DNA of 64,000 bases from Actinomycetota bacterium (GTDB lineage Bacteria > Actinomycetota > Thermoleophilia > Solirubrobacterales > Solirubrobacteraceae): NCBI GenBank assembly GCA_005884115.1, contig VAXW01000003.1, positions 310,001-374,000 of the forward strand. Direction: 5' to 3'. Position numbers and translations under genes: made by a program. The notes beneath the pieces were generated by a model, which did not search any database, was not told the origin of the DNA, and saw only the letters and a list, made by a program, of their open reading frames with translations. The number at the start of each line of letters is the position of its first letter. The stretch's first letter is position 1. Below, piece after piece: positions 1 through 8,192 of the stretch.

Positions 1-629
1 ATCGCCAGGTCTCAGACCGCACCTCGCGCGCCACCTCGCTGACCGCGCGCGCACAGCGGGCGCAGGCGGCCGCGGCCCAGCTTGCCCCCTACACGAGCTT
101 CGTCGCGCTTCGCGAACAGCGCATGCAGGCCGTCTCGCAGCTCGTGGACTCGCGCTTCGACTGGGCGCACGCCTTGCACGAGCTCGGCCGGGTGCTGCCC
201 CACGGCGCCTCCGTGAACACGCTCGACGGGCTGATCGGCTCCTCGACGTCGGGATCGACGAGCGCGGCACCGGCCGCGAGCTCTAGCGCGAGCTCGACCT
301 CGGCTTCCGCGAGCCAAGCTGCGAGCACGTCCGTGACCTCCGCGACGCCGCCCGGCGCTGTCCCGGTCTTCGCGGTGTCCGGCTGTGCGACGAGCCAGTC
401 GGAGGTGGCACTCACGCTCGAGCGCCTGCGCCTGATCGACGGCGTCACCTCCGTCAGCCTGCAGAGCTCGACCGCGTCCAGCACCGGTGCGAGCTCGGGC
501 TCGGGCGCCGGCTGCCCGCAAAACGACCCGGCCTTCGCGCTGACGATCTCATTCGACCCGCTGCCGGCGTCCGTCTCGGCTGCCAAGCCCTCGGCGGCGC
601 TCGCCTCCAACCAGGGAGCCGCACGATGA
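1..629 (+). CDS. pilN: PilN-like type IV pilus assembly protein, 5' truncated
   Basis: The reading frame is open from base 3 at the window edge, well upstream of the ATG at 123 used in the ORF track, so about 208 C-terminal residues are visible and the N-terminus and membrane anchor lie outside. The visible part begins with an Arg/Ala-rich coiled-coil-like stretch, then the segment around RFDWAHALHELGRVLP, which is typical of PilN proteins (the Y..F..L...R...V..L...RFDWA pattern). The C-terminal half carries a long Ser/Ala/Thr-rich insertion with only short ordered islands. In the family, PilN pairs with PilO to form the inner-membrane alignment complex linking PilM to the pilus machine. The stop overlaps the next start (ATGA), and the neighbour is PilO-like, which supports the call. 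Confidence 0.75.
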   Translation, partial: RQVSDRTSRATSLTARAQRAQAAAAQLAPYTSFVALREQRMQAVSQLVDSRFDWAHALHELGRVLPHGASVNTLDGLIGSSTSGSTSAAPAASSSASSTSASASQAASTSVTSATPPGAVPVFAVSGCATSQSEVALTLERLRLIDGVTSVSLQSSTASSTGASSGSGAGCPQNDPAFALTISFDPLPASVSAAKPSAALASNQGAAR

Positions 630-1390
630 CCGCTCGTGACCGCCTCGTCCTGATTGCCCTCGCGGCGTTGGCCCTGCTCGGCGCGGTGTGGGTGCTGGCC
701 GTATCTCCTGAGCGCAAGAAGGCCACTGAATTGAGCACGAAGGTGAACGCCGCGAGCGCCGAACTCGCGAGCGCCGAAGGCAAGCTCGCCGACGCCCGCC
801 AGGCGCAGGCCAGCTATGCCTCAGCCTACGCCTCGATCGTCAAGCTCGGCAAAGCCGTCCCGGCTGGAGATGAAGTGCCCGCGCTCGTCTACCAGATCGC
901 GCAGGCCTCCCACCGCCGCGACGTCAACTTCGCTTCGATCGTCGCCGGAACCGGCTCGGCTTCGAGCTCGCCGAGCGCGAGCGCGGCGAGCGCTGCCTCC
1001 GCCACGACGGCTGCAGGCTCCAGCACCGCAGCTGCGGGCTTCCAGCAGCTGCCGTTCACGTTCACCTTCGAAGGCACCTTCACCGACCTCTATCGCCTCT
1101 TTGTGCAGCTCAACCGAGCGACCGTGCGCACGTCCGGCGGCCTGGACGTGAGCGGGCGCCTGCTCACCATCCAGGGCGCAAAGCTCACGCCGGTGACGAC
1201 CTCCGCCTCGGCCAAGCCTTCCGCACGGCTCACCGGAACGATCACGGCCACCGCATATGTCCTCCCCGGAGGGCAGACCCTGACGGGTGGAGCAACGGCG
1301 TCGTCCCCGAACGGAGCCGCGACGCCCGCCTCGACGCCGGCGAGTGCAAGCTCGCCCGCCGCACCGGCCGTCGCGAGGGTGACGCCATGA
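626..1390 (+). CDS. pilO: PilO-like type IV pilus assembly protein
   Basis: This 254-residue protein has one N-terminal membrane helix (LVLIALAALALLGAVWVLAV), then an Ala/Lys/Glu-rich coiled coil, then a ferredoxin-like periplasm-type domain including LPFTFTFEGTFTDLYRLFVQLNR. That layout is the family pattern for PilO, the partner of PilN in the inner-membrane platform of type IV pili. A Ser/Ala-rich stretch interrupts the domain around residues 110-135, like the one in the preceding PilN. The start ATG overlaps the pilN stop and its own stop overlaps the next start, so the genes are translationally coupled. Sequence similarity in this family is weak, so the call rests on architecture and context. 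Confidence 0.75.
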   Translation: MTARDRLVLIALAALALLGAVWVLAVSPERKKATELSTKVNAASAELASAEGKLADARQAQASYASAYASIVKLGKAVPAGDEVPALVYQIAQASHRRDVNFASIVAGTGSASSSPSASAASAASATTAAGSSTAAAGFQQLPFTFTFEGTFTDLYRLFVQLNRATVRTSGGLDVSGRLLTIQGAKLTPVTTSASAKPSARLTGTITATAYVLPGGQTLTGGATASSPNGAATPASTPASASSPAAPAVARVTP

Positions 1391-2385
1391 GCGACTTCTT
1401 GAACGCCATCAAGGTCGACCTGCTCGACAGCCGCCGTCGCCCGATTCTCGCGGTGCTCGTGGTCGCGCTCGTAGCGGCGCTCGCATACGCGCTGCTCGGT
1501 GGCGGCTCGAGCGCGAGCTCTCCCGCGCTCTCGCCGCTTCCTGTTCGGCCCGGCTTCTCTGGCATCCCCGTGAGCCAGGCGCCGGCCAACACCGACCAGG
1601 CAGTGGCCGAGACGACCAGCGGGGCATCCAAGCAGCGCACGGGAAGCTCGCGCGACCCGTTCGCGCCGCTACCCGGCACGGGTGTCACGACGACCTCTAC
1701 GGCCACGGCGACGAGCACGGCGAGCTCCTCGCCCGCCGGTGCGCAGTCGGGATCCTCGACCCAGGGCGGCGGTGGAACGAGCTCCGGGACCGGAACCCAG
1801 AAAGCGTCGACGCCGAGGGTCCTGATTCGCTACCACGTGACCGCGCAGTTCGGTGTCGTGCCGCCTGTCGCCGAAGGTGCGCCGCCGCAGCCGGCCGAAC
1901 TGAAGACGTACCGGCAGCTGGCGCTGAACCAGCCGCTGCCCTCCAAGGACAACGCGCAGCTGGTGTTCCTCGGAGTGGTGCTGCGCACGGGCAATGAAGC
2001 GGTGTTCGCGCTCACCGGCGCCGCGATCCTGCACGGGGCCGCCGTCTGCCTGCCGAGCGCGACGCAGTGTCGCGGGATCAAGCTCCACCTGGGCCAGAGC
2101 GAGACGCTCGACACCTTCGACGCGAACGGCAACCCGGTGACCTATGAACTGAAGCTCGTCGCCATCGCCAAGCATGAGGTGTCGGCTTCGACAGCGCGCG
2201 CACGCACTGCAACGCGCGCCGCGAAGGCCGCCCGCATCGCCCTGGCTGATGGCGCCGCGCGCCACCCCCACACTCCGCACAGCCTGGGACTTCGCTTCGA
2301 CCCGCTGATGGGCGGCCTTGATCTCGCTCATCCGCGCAAGGTGCTTCTCGCACGCGGAGCCAAAGCCGCTGCTCGCTCGCGCTAA
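1387..2385 (+). CDS. PilP-position membrane-anchored protein of the pilus block
   Basis: This 332-residue protein has a short cytoplasmic start, one membrane helix (PILAVLVVALVAALAYALL), a long Ser/Thr/Gly-rich linker and a C-terminal globular domain of about 150 residues. The motif SSRDPFAPL resembles the DPF motif of PilP lipoproteins, and the gene occupies the PilP position after pilN and pilO, overlapping pilO by ATGA. It has no lipobox. I infer a role as a third alignment-complex component, but I cannot prove homology. The extreme C-terminus is Arg/Ala-rich. A 33-bp gap separates it from aroC. Confidence 0.5.
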   Translation: MSDFLNAIKVDLLDSRRRPILAVLVVALVAALAYALLGGGSSASSPALSPLPVRPGFSGIPVSQAPANTDQAVAETTSGASKQRTGSSRDPFAPLPGTGVTTTSTATATSTASSSPAGAQSGSSTQGGGGTSSGTGTQKASTPRVLIRYHVTAQFGVVPPVAEGAPPQPAELKTYRQLALNQPLPSKDNAQLVFLGVVLRTGNEAVFALTGAAILHGAAVCLPSATQCRGIKLHLGQSETLDTFDANGNPVTYELKLVAIAKHEVSASTARARTATRAAKAARIALADGAARHPHTPHSLGLRFDPLMGGLDLAHPRKVLLARGAKAAARSR

Positions 2386-2418
2386 AGCGCCCGCATAGCC
2401 AGCAAATAAGCTTGGAGC

Positions 2419-3594
2419 ATGGCGCTCCAGCTGATCACCGCCGGCGAGTCCCATGGGCCTGGGCTGACGTGCATCGTCGAGGGCCTGCCCGCCGGCCTGC
2501 GCCTCGGCCGTGAGGAGCTCGACGCCGACCTGGCCCGCCGCCAGCTAGGCCACGGCCGCGGCGGTCGCATGAAGATCGAGCGCGACACCGCCGTGGTGAC
2601 CGCGGGCGTGCGCCACGGGCTCACGCTGGGAAGCCCGATCGCGCTGCAGATCGAGAACCGCGACTACGCCAACTGGCAGGAGCGCATGAGCCCCTGGCCG
2701 CCGCAGGCCGGCGCGGACGAGGGCGAGGTGCACCTGCCCAGACCCGGCCATGCCGACCTCGTGGGCATCCAGAAGTACAAGCACACCGACGTCCGCAACG
2801 TGCTCGAGCGCGCGTCCGCGCGCGAGACCGCCGCGCGCGTCGCCGGCGGGGCGCTGTGCAAGGCGTTCCTGCGCGAGCTCGGCGTTCAGGTGCGCTCGCA
2901 CGTGATCCAGATCGCCTCGGTGCGCGCCCCGGAGTTCTCACGCCCGCTCGCTCCCGAGGACTTCGACGAGGTGGACAGCTCGCCGGTGCGCTGCCTGGAC
3001 GCGCAAGCCTCCGCGTCGATGGTGCAGGAGATCGACGACCTGCGGCGCGCGAACGAGTCGCTCGGCGGGGTTTTCGAGGTGCAGGCGTTCGGCCTCGTCC
3101 CCGGCCTCGGCTCGCACGTCTCCTGGGAGGAGCGCCTCGACGGCCGCCTGGCGATGGCGATCTGCTCGATCCAGGCGATCAAGGGCATGACGATCGGCGA
3201 CGCCTTCTCCCTGGCCGGCGTTCCCGGATCGGCCGCGCACGACGAGATCTTCTACACCCCCGAGCGCGGCTACTACAGGGAGAGCAACCGCGCGGGGGGC
3301 CTCGAGGGCGGCATGACGACCGGCTGCCCGCTGATCGTGCGCGCCGCCATGAAGCCGCTGCCGACGCTCACCAAGCCGCTGCGCTCGGTCGACACCGAGA
3401 CGCATGAGCCCGCTCAGGCTCTGCGCGAGCGCACGGACTCGTGCACGGTCCCGGCCGCGGCGGTGGTGGGCGAGGCGATGATCGCGTTGGTGATCGCCGA
3501 TGCGTACAGGCGCAAGTTCGGCGGCGACCACATCGACGACGTGCGCGTTGCCCTGGCGGCCTACGAAGAGCGGATCGGATGGCGGCGCCAGTAG
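2419..3594 (+). CDS. aroC: chorismate synthase
   Basis: This 391-residue protein catalyses the last step of the shikimate pathway, converting 5-enolpyruvylshikimate-3-phosphate to chorismate with reduced FMN. The N-terminus LITAGESHGPGLTCIVEGLPAG, the segment RRQLGHGRGGRMKIE, the NRDYANW stretch and the conserved SNRAGGLEGGMTTG and RTDSC segments are all family hallmarks, and the length is normal. The ATG at 2419 fits the conserved protein start, although the only SD-like sequence (GGAG) sits one base before it, so initiation may not rely on a classical SD. It overlaps the aroKB start by 16 bases, forming an aro operon. Confidence 0.97.
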   Translation: MALQLITAGESHGPGLTCIVEGLPAGLRLGREELDADLARRQLGHGRGGRMKIERDTAVVTAGVRHGLTLGSPIALQIENRDYANWQERMSPWPPQAGADEGEVHLPRPGHADLVGIQKYKHTDVRNVLERASARETAARVAGGALCKAFLRELGVQVRSHVIQIASVRAPEFSRPLAPEDFDEVDSSPVRCLDAQASASMVQEIDDLRRANESLGGVFEVQAFGLVPGLGSHVSWEERLDGRLAMAICSIQAIKGMTIGDAFSLAGVPGSAAHDEIFYTPERGYYRESNRAGGLEGGMTTGCPLIVRAAMKPLPTLTKPLRSVDTETHEPAQALRERTDSCTVPAAAVVGEAMIALVIADAYRRKFGGDHIDDVRVALAAYEERIGWRRQ

Positions 3595-5180
3595 CGAGCG
3601 CGCCCTCGCGGGCGGTCGTACTGATCGGCTTCATGGGCGCCGGGAAGTCGACCGTCGCCGCCGAGCTCGCGCGCGCGCTGGGCGTGGACGCCCTCGACAG
3701 CGACGAGCTGCTGGAAGCGCGCCTCGGACATTCGATCGCCGAGGAGTTCGAGCGCCGCGGCGAGCCCTCGTTCAGGGCTCAGGAGGAGGAGGTCGTCTGC
3801 GGGCTGCTCGCGAGCGCCAAGGGCGGGAGCGTGATCTCGCTCGGGGGCGGGAGCGTGCTCTCCGCGCGGGTGAGGGAGGCGCTCGAGCCCCACCTCGTGG
3901 TGCTCGTCGACGTGGACCCGGAGGTGGCTTGGGAGCGCGTCGGCGGGAGCGCCAACGGGGGCCGCGGAGGCCGGCAGGCGCGCCCGCTGGCGCGCGAACG
4001 TGAAGCCTTCTTCGCGCTGCATGCCGAGCGCCGCGCGCTATACGAACAGGTGGCCGACGCGCACCTGCCCCCGCTCGTGCGCGGCAGTGCGAACAAGGCG
4101 CTGGATGCGCTCCGCGCGCTCGCCGGCGCACCACGGGGAACGCGCCTGCTGTGGGCGACCTCGAGCGCGGGCGAGTACCCCGTGGTGATCGGTCGCGGGC
4201 TCCTCAGCGCCGCTCCGGCGAGTCGCCTGGTCGATCTGTGGCCCCTCGACAGCTCCGCCTCGCGTCCCTTCTGCGTCACCGACGAGACCGTCGCAGCGCT
4301 GTACGGCGAGCGGCTCGGGCACGTCGCCGCCACGATCACGCTCCCTCCGGGCGAGCAGCAGAAGACGCTGGCCGGCGCCGAGCGGGTGTGGCGCGCGCTC
4401 GTGGCAGCTGGCGCAACGCGCGCCGACCATCTCGTAGCGCTCGGCGGCGGCGTCGTCGGCGACCTGGCGGGATTCTGCGCGGCCACCTACCAGCGCGGCG
4501 TGCCCGTGGTCCACGTCCCCACGACGCTCGTCGCGCAGGTGGACTCGGCGTACGGGGGCAAGACGGGGGTCGACCTCGCCGAGGCCAAGAACTACGTCGG
4601 CGCCTACCACCAGCCGGCCGGCGTCATCGTCGATCCCGACACGCTCTCGACGCTGCCCGCGCAAGAGCTCGCGGCGGGGTGGGTTGAGGTGCTGAAGACC
4701 GCCCTGATCGCCGGCGGCGAGCTGTGGGCGGGCGTCGCGCGCGGCGAGGAGGTGGACGAGCGTACGATCATCGCGTGCGCGCGAACCAAGCTGTCGATCG
4801 TCGCCGCGGACGAACGCGACCGCGGCCGGCGCATGGAGCTGAACCTCGGGCACACGGTGGGCCACGCGATCGAGGCGGCCACCGGATATGCGCGCTACCG
4901 CCACGGCGAGGCGGTCGGGCTCGGGCTGCTCGCGGCGCTCCGCCTCTCCGGGCAGGAGGCTCTGCGCGGAACCGTGCTCGAGCTGCTGCGCAACCGCGGC
5001 CTTCCCGTGAAGGTCGAGGGGGCGCCGGTAGCTGCGGTGCTCGAGGCGCTCGCGCGCGACAAGAAGCGCCTCTCCGGCGCGGTGCCGTTCGTGCTCGTGG
5101 CTGCACCTGGGGAGGTGGAGGTCGGATGCGAGGTGTCCGCCGAGGACGTGCGGGCGGCCCTCGCGGAGCTCATGGAATGA
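3579..5180 (+). CDS. aroKB: bifunctional shikimate kinase / 3-dehydroquinate synthase
   Basis: The track ORF begins inside aroC. The ATG at 3579 gives a sensible 533-residue protein with a shikimate kinase start. Residues 1 to about 180 are shikimate kinase: P-loop GFMGAGKST, DSDELLE, FRAQE, LGGGSV, the lid ARPL and a C-terminal ERRALYEQVA. Residues about 185-533 are 3-dehydroquinate synthase: GGGVVGDLAGF, the substrate loop YGGKTGVDLAEAKNYVGAYHQP, and the zinc-ligand region LNLGHTVGHAIE with RHGEAVG. One polypeptide therefore carries the second and fifth steps of the shikimate pathway. No stop or frameshift lies between the domains. AroK-AroB fusions are known in a few bacteria, such as Thermotoga. 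The stop overlaps the aroQ start. Confidence 0.95.
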   Translation: MAAPVASAPSRAVVLIGFMGAGKSTVAAELARALGVDALDSDELLEARLGHSIAEEFERRGEPSFRAQEEEVVCGLLASAKGGSVISLGGGSVLSARVREALEPHLVVLVDVDPEVAWERVGGSANGGRGGRQARPLAREREAFFALHAERRALYEQVADAHLPPLVRGSANKALDALRALAGAPRGTRLLWATSSAGEYPVVIGRGLLSAAPASRLVDLWPLDSSASRPFCVTDETVAALYGERLGHVAATITLPPGEQQKTLAGAERVWRALVAAGATRADHLVALGGGVVGDLAGFCAATYQRGVPVVHVPTTLVAQVDSAYGGKTGVDLAEAKNYVGAYHQPAGVIVDPDTLSTLPAQELAAGWVEVLKTALIAGGELWAGVARGEEVDERTIIACARTKLSIVAADERDRGRRMELNLGHTVGHAIEAATGYARYRHGEAVGLGLLAALRLSGQEALRGTVLELLRNRGLPVKVEGAPVAAVLEALARDKKRLSGAVPFVLVAAPGEVEVGCEVSAEDVRAALAELME

Positions 5181-5629
5181 GCGCTCGGCCGCGCGTGGAG
5201 GTCATGCACGGCGTGAACCTCGACCAGCTCGGTCGCCGCGATCCCGCGCTCTACGGCACCCTCACGCTCGCCGAGCTCGAGCGTCGCATCGAGCGCGAAG
5301 CCGGCGAGCTGAACCTCGCCGCGCGCTTCTTTCAGAGCAACCACGAGGGCGCGTTCGTCGAGCGCCTGCACGCGCTGCGCGAGGACGCGGACGCGGTCGT
5401 GCTCAACCCGGGAGCGTGGACCCACTACGCCTGGGCGATCCGCGACGCGCTGGAGATCGCCGCCCTCCCAGCGGTCGAGGTCCATCTCTCGAACATCCAG
5501 ACGCGCGAGCCGTGGCGGCGGGTGTCGGTCATCGCCGACCTGTGCCTGGCGAGTATCTCCGGCCACGGCGCGGACGGCTATGGCGAGGCGCTCCTCATGC
5601 TGCGTGACGAGCTCGGAGATCCATCGTGA
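5177..5629 (+). CDS. aroQ: type II 3-dehydroquinate dehydratase
   Basis: The ATG at 5177 overlaps the aroB stop (ATGA) and gives 150 residues, the usual type II length. The family pattern is clear: NLDQLGRRDPALYG (normally NLNLLGxRxPxxYG, with the catalytic Arg and Tyr), SNHEGAFVERLH, LNPGAWTHYAWAIRDAL, the catalytic His region EVHLSN, and GADGYGEAL near the end. The first motif reads MHGVNL where most homologues have LNGPNL. The enzyme interconverts 3-dehydroquinate and 3-dehydroshikimate, the step after AroB, which matches the operon. It is probably active but divergent. Confidence 0.9.
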   Translation: MSARPRVEVMHGVNLDQLGRRDPALYGTLTLAELERRIEREAGELNLAARFFQSNHEGAFVERLHALREDADAVVLNPGAWTHYAWAIRDALEIAALPAVEVHLSNIQTREPWRRVSVIADLCLASISGHGADGYGEALLMLRDELGDPS

Positions 5630-6756
5630 TGCCGGCCTCTGCCAGCGCGCCGCGAACCGCGGAGCGGGCCGAGCGCCTCAGCGCGGCGATGCGCGAGCGC
5701 GAGCTCGACGCGCTGCTCGTCTCCGAGCGGCTGAACGTGCGCTATATGACCGGCTTCACTGGCAGCGCGGGCGTCGCGATCTTCCTGACCGCCGGCGACG
5801 AGGCCGCTGGCGCGGCGGCGCACCGCTTCCTGACGGACTTCCGCTACGCGACCCAGTCGGCCGAGCAGATCCCCGCCCACGTGCGGCGCGAGATCGTCAC
5901 CGGCAGTCTGTTCGAGGCCGCCGCCGCAAAGCTCGAGGGAGAGGGCGGGCGGCTGGGCTTCGATGACGCGAACGTGAGCGTTCGCGATCACGCGCGCCTC
6001 CAGGAGCGCTTGTCGGAGGGCTGGCAGCTGGTGCCGTGCACGGGCATGATCGAGCGCTTGCGCCTCGTCAAGGACGCCGGCGAGCTGGCGCAGATCCGCG
6101 CCGCTGCCGAGCTCGCCGACGAGGCGATGAGCGGGCTCCTGGAGGGACGCATCGTCGGGCGGACAGAGCGCGAGGTCGCGCTCGAGCTGGAGAACCGCAT
6201 GCGCGACCTTGGCGCCGAGCCGTCCTTCCCCACGATCGTCGCTGCCGGCACGCGCGGCGCGCTCCCGCACGCTGAGGCGGGTGCAGCGGAGATCGCGCCA
6301 GACTTGCTGCTCACGATCGACTGGGGCGCGCGCCTGGAGGGTTACTGCTCGGACTGCACGCGCACGTACGCCACCGGCGCGGGCGTATCGGCTCAGGCGC
6401 GCGAGATCTACGAGCTCGTACGCACGGCCCAGGAACAGGGCGTGCAGGCGGTAGCGGCAGGTCCGCGCGGGCGCGAGGTCGACGCGGTGGCGAGAGCCGT
6501 GATCGAGGGCGCCGGTCACGGCGAGCATTTCGGTCATGGCCTGGGCCACGGGGTGGGCATGGACGTACACGAGGCTCCCCGCCTCTCGCGCACGGACGGA
6601 GAGGAGCCACTGCGCGCCGGCAGCGTGGTGACGGTCGAGCCCGGCGTCTACCTGCCCGACTGCCTGGGCGTGCGCATCGAGGATCTGGTGGTCGTCGGCG
6701 AGCAGGACCGCGAGGTGCTCACCCACCTGCCCAAGGAGCTGACGGTCATCTCCTAG
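5626..6756 (+). CDS. pepP: M24 family aminopeptidase (Xaa-Pro type)
   Basis: This protein of about 376 residues has an N-terminal creatinase-like domain (LNVRYMTGFTGSAG) and a C-terminal pita-bread metallopeptidase domain. The metal-binding residues are recognisable in LTIDWGARLEGYCSDCTRTY (the two Asp), GHGLGHGVGMDVHE (His), VVTVEPGVYLP (Glu) and GVRIEDLVVV (Glu). It should remove N-terminal residues before proline in the cytoplasm. The track start is a GTG at 5626; the ATG at 5629 is directly behind it and overlaps the aroQ stop, with GGAG 7-10 bases upstream of either. In many actinobacteria the next gene is efp; here about 4.8 kb of other genes intervene. Confidence 0.9.
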   Translation: MMPASASAPRTAERAERLSAAMRERELDALLVSERLNVRYMTGFTGSAGVAIFLTAGDEAAGAAAHRFLTDFRYATQSAEQIPAHVRREIVTGSLFEAAAAKLEGEGGRLGFDDANVSVRDHARLQERLSEGWQLVPCTGMIERLRLVKDAGELAQIRAAAELADEAMSGLLEGRIVGRTEREVALELENRMRDLGAEPSFPTIVAAGTRGALPHAEAGAAEIAPDLLLTIDWGARLEGYCSDCTRTYATGAGVSAQAREIYELVRTAQEQGVQAVAAGPRGREVDAVARAVIEGAGHGEHFGHGLGHGVGMDVHEAPRLSRTDGEEPLRAGSVVTVEPGVYLPDCLGVRIEDLVVVGEQDREVLTHLPKELTVIS

Positions 6757-6823
6757 GCGTCCAGGTCGCGAGCCTCCCGGTGCGGTCGCAGCGCGCGATC
6801 CCGCGCAGCCGGGGCCCGCAACA

Positions 6824-6848
6824 CCGAGGGCCCGCGCGAGGCCCTCGG
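6824..6848 (+). terminator. stem-loop after pepP
   Basis: A perfect 9-bp inverted repeat, CCGAGGGCC and GGCCCTCGG with a 7-nt loop, lies 67 bases after the pepP stop and before the R2lox gene. It lacks a T tract, as is common in high-G+C actinobacteria, so it is a probable rather than certain terminator closing the pil-aro-pepP transcript. Confidence 0.55.
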
Positions 6849-6913
6849 CACCCCCGAACCGATATGGTCGGCGACCGCACTCTTACGCGATCGCCGAGGA
6901 GAAGGAGAAGGAT

Positions 6914-7819
6914 ATGCCGTCGCTGCTGGATCTGACAAGCCAGGGGGACGTCGGGACGATCTCCGACGAGTCGAAGCTCGCCTCCGTGACGCTCATGACC
7001 CCCCAGCAGCTGTACGAGCTGTGGGAGCGTCAGAACTGGCAGTCGCACACGATCGACCTCTCCCAGGACGTGCGCGACTGGCAGCGGATGGACGCCGATT
7101 TGCGCTCGCGCCTGGCGTGGAACCTGTCGTCGTTCTTCGTCGGCGAGGAGCGCGTCACGACCCAGTTCTCGGGCCTGGTGATGGCTTACGAGAGCCAGAG
7201 CGAAGAGGCGTTCCTGGCCACCCAGCAGGTCGATGAGGCCCGCCATGCGCAGCACTTCAACCGCTTCTACGAGCAGGTGCTCGGTCTCGACGGCACTTTC
7301 GAGGATCGCCTGCAGCGGGCGCGGGACGATCTGAACGCGGCGTTCATCGAGATGTTCGACGGCGTACTCGTCGAGTGGGGGCAGCGCCTGATCGAGAACC
7401 CGAGCGATATCGAGGCGAAGGTCGACTTCGTGACGCTGTATCACATGATCATCGAGGGCACGCTCGCGCTGACGGGCCAGTACTTCCTCACCGACTTCAT
7501 GGAGCGAAAGCAGATCCTTCCCGGGTGGGTGGAGGGCTTCAAGCTGATCTCCCAGGACGAGCACCGCCACGTCGCCTACGGGACCTGGTTCCTGCGCGAG
7601 AAGGCCGCCGACCCCGCGCTGAGGAGGCGCATCGCCGAGCGACTGGTCGAGCTGATGCCGCTCGCGAGCGCAGTGCTCGTGCCACAGGGGGCGGATCCAG
7701 ACGACTACTCGATCCTCGACTACTCGATGCAGGAGACAAACATGTTCGCCTTCAACGCGCTCAACCGCCGCCTGAAGGTGATCGGCGTGGATCTTGCGGC
7801 CGTGCAGGCGGCTGCGTAG
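6914..7819 (+). CDS. R2-like ligand-binding oxidase (ribonucleotide reductase R2 fold)
   Basis: This 301-residue ferritin-like carboxylate protein carries the six metal ligands in R2 order: E78 (GEE), E108 and H111 (DEARH), E181 (MIIEG), E216 and H219 (QDEHRH). Two further residues fit the R2lox subgroup rather than true R2: V81, three residues after the first Glu, and Y176, five residues before E181. These match the Val and Tyr that form the ether cross-link beside the Mn/Fe site in characterised R2lox proteins. No NrdA-type large subunit lies nearby. A very strong SD (AAGGAGAAGG) precedes the ATG. Automated annotation would probably call it a ribonucleotide reductase beta subunit; I prefer an oxidase of unknown substrate. 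Confidence 0.8.
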   Translation: MPSLLDLTSQGDVGTISDESKLASVTLMTPQQLYELWERQNWQSHTIDLSQDVRDWQRMDADLRSRLAWNLSSFFVGEERVTTQFSGLVMAYESQSEEAFLATQQVDEARHAQHFNRFYEQVLGLDGTFEDRLQRARDDLNAAFIEMFDGVLVEWGQRLIENPSDIEAKVDFVTLYHMIIEGTLALTGQYFLTDFMERKQILPGWVEGFKLISQDEHRHVAYGTWFLREKAADPALRRRIAERLVELMPLASAVLVPQGADPDDYSILDYSMQETNMFAFNALNRRLKVIGVDLAAVQAAA

Positions 7820-8025
7820 AGCTCGGCGCGGCGCAGCGAGCTGGCAGGCCCTGCGTCGCGAGCAGGCGCCGCCCAAGGGCGCGCCGCTCACGGCTCTCGG
7901 GCGCGCGGCGGGTTGGGAGTCTCGCGCGGAGGAGTGCGGTGCGACGAGCTCGGCCGCGGCAGCCGGCCACGGCGTGAGCGGCGGGGACGGTTGACATAAC
8001 GCCGGTCGTCCGCCTCCTGCGCTAG
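7820..8025. other. intergenic region upstream of the riboswitch
   Basis: I see no gene in this stretch. The ORF-track entries here are short shadow frames without SD sequences. A TTGACA hexamer occurs at 7991-7996 and a TAGAGT at 8023-8028, but the 26-bp spacing is too long for an ordinary promoter pair, so the promoter of the downstream riboswitch transcript is only loosely located here. Confidence 0.4.
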
Positions 8026-8192
8026 AGTGCGCCTCGTTCTGATCACGCCGAGTCTCCGTCTCCGCGTCGGTGGCGGGGAGCGGGGGACCCAATGGTCACT
8101 GCGGTGGCCGGGGGCGAATCGCCGCCAGGGCGCGGCGTAGCGCACTTCGCGCGAGCCCGACAGCTAACCCCGTAGGCGCCACGAGAGGGACC
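8026..8192 (+). promoter_or_regulatory. c-di-AMP riboswitch (ydaO-yuaA type)
   Basis: The conserved blocks of the ydaO-yuaA riboswitch appear in order: GGGGGACCCA at 8082, GGGGGCGAATC at 8110, and the diagnostic GAGCCCGACAGCTAACCCCGTAGGC at 8152-8176, followed by GAGAGGGACC. A terminal stem may pair CTCGT near 8031 with ACGAG near 8181. The family senses cyclic di-AMP. In actinobacteria it usually precedes cell-wall hydrolase or resuscitation-factor genes. The next gene on the same strand begins at 8459 and encodes a small secreted protein, so this aptamer probably controls it. Boundaries are approximate. Confidence 0.85.

Noticed and set aside
6914-7819. Calling this gene nrdB
   Set aside because: The Val and Tyr at R2lox cross-link spacing and the absence of nrdA nearby favour an R2-like oxidase.
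7991-8028. TTGACA and TAGAGT as a promoter pair
   Set aside because: The 26-bp spacer is too long for a standard sigma-70-type promoter.
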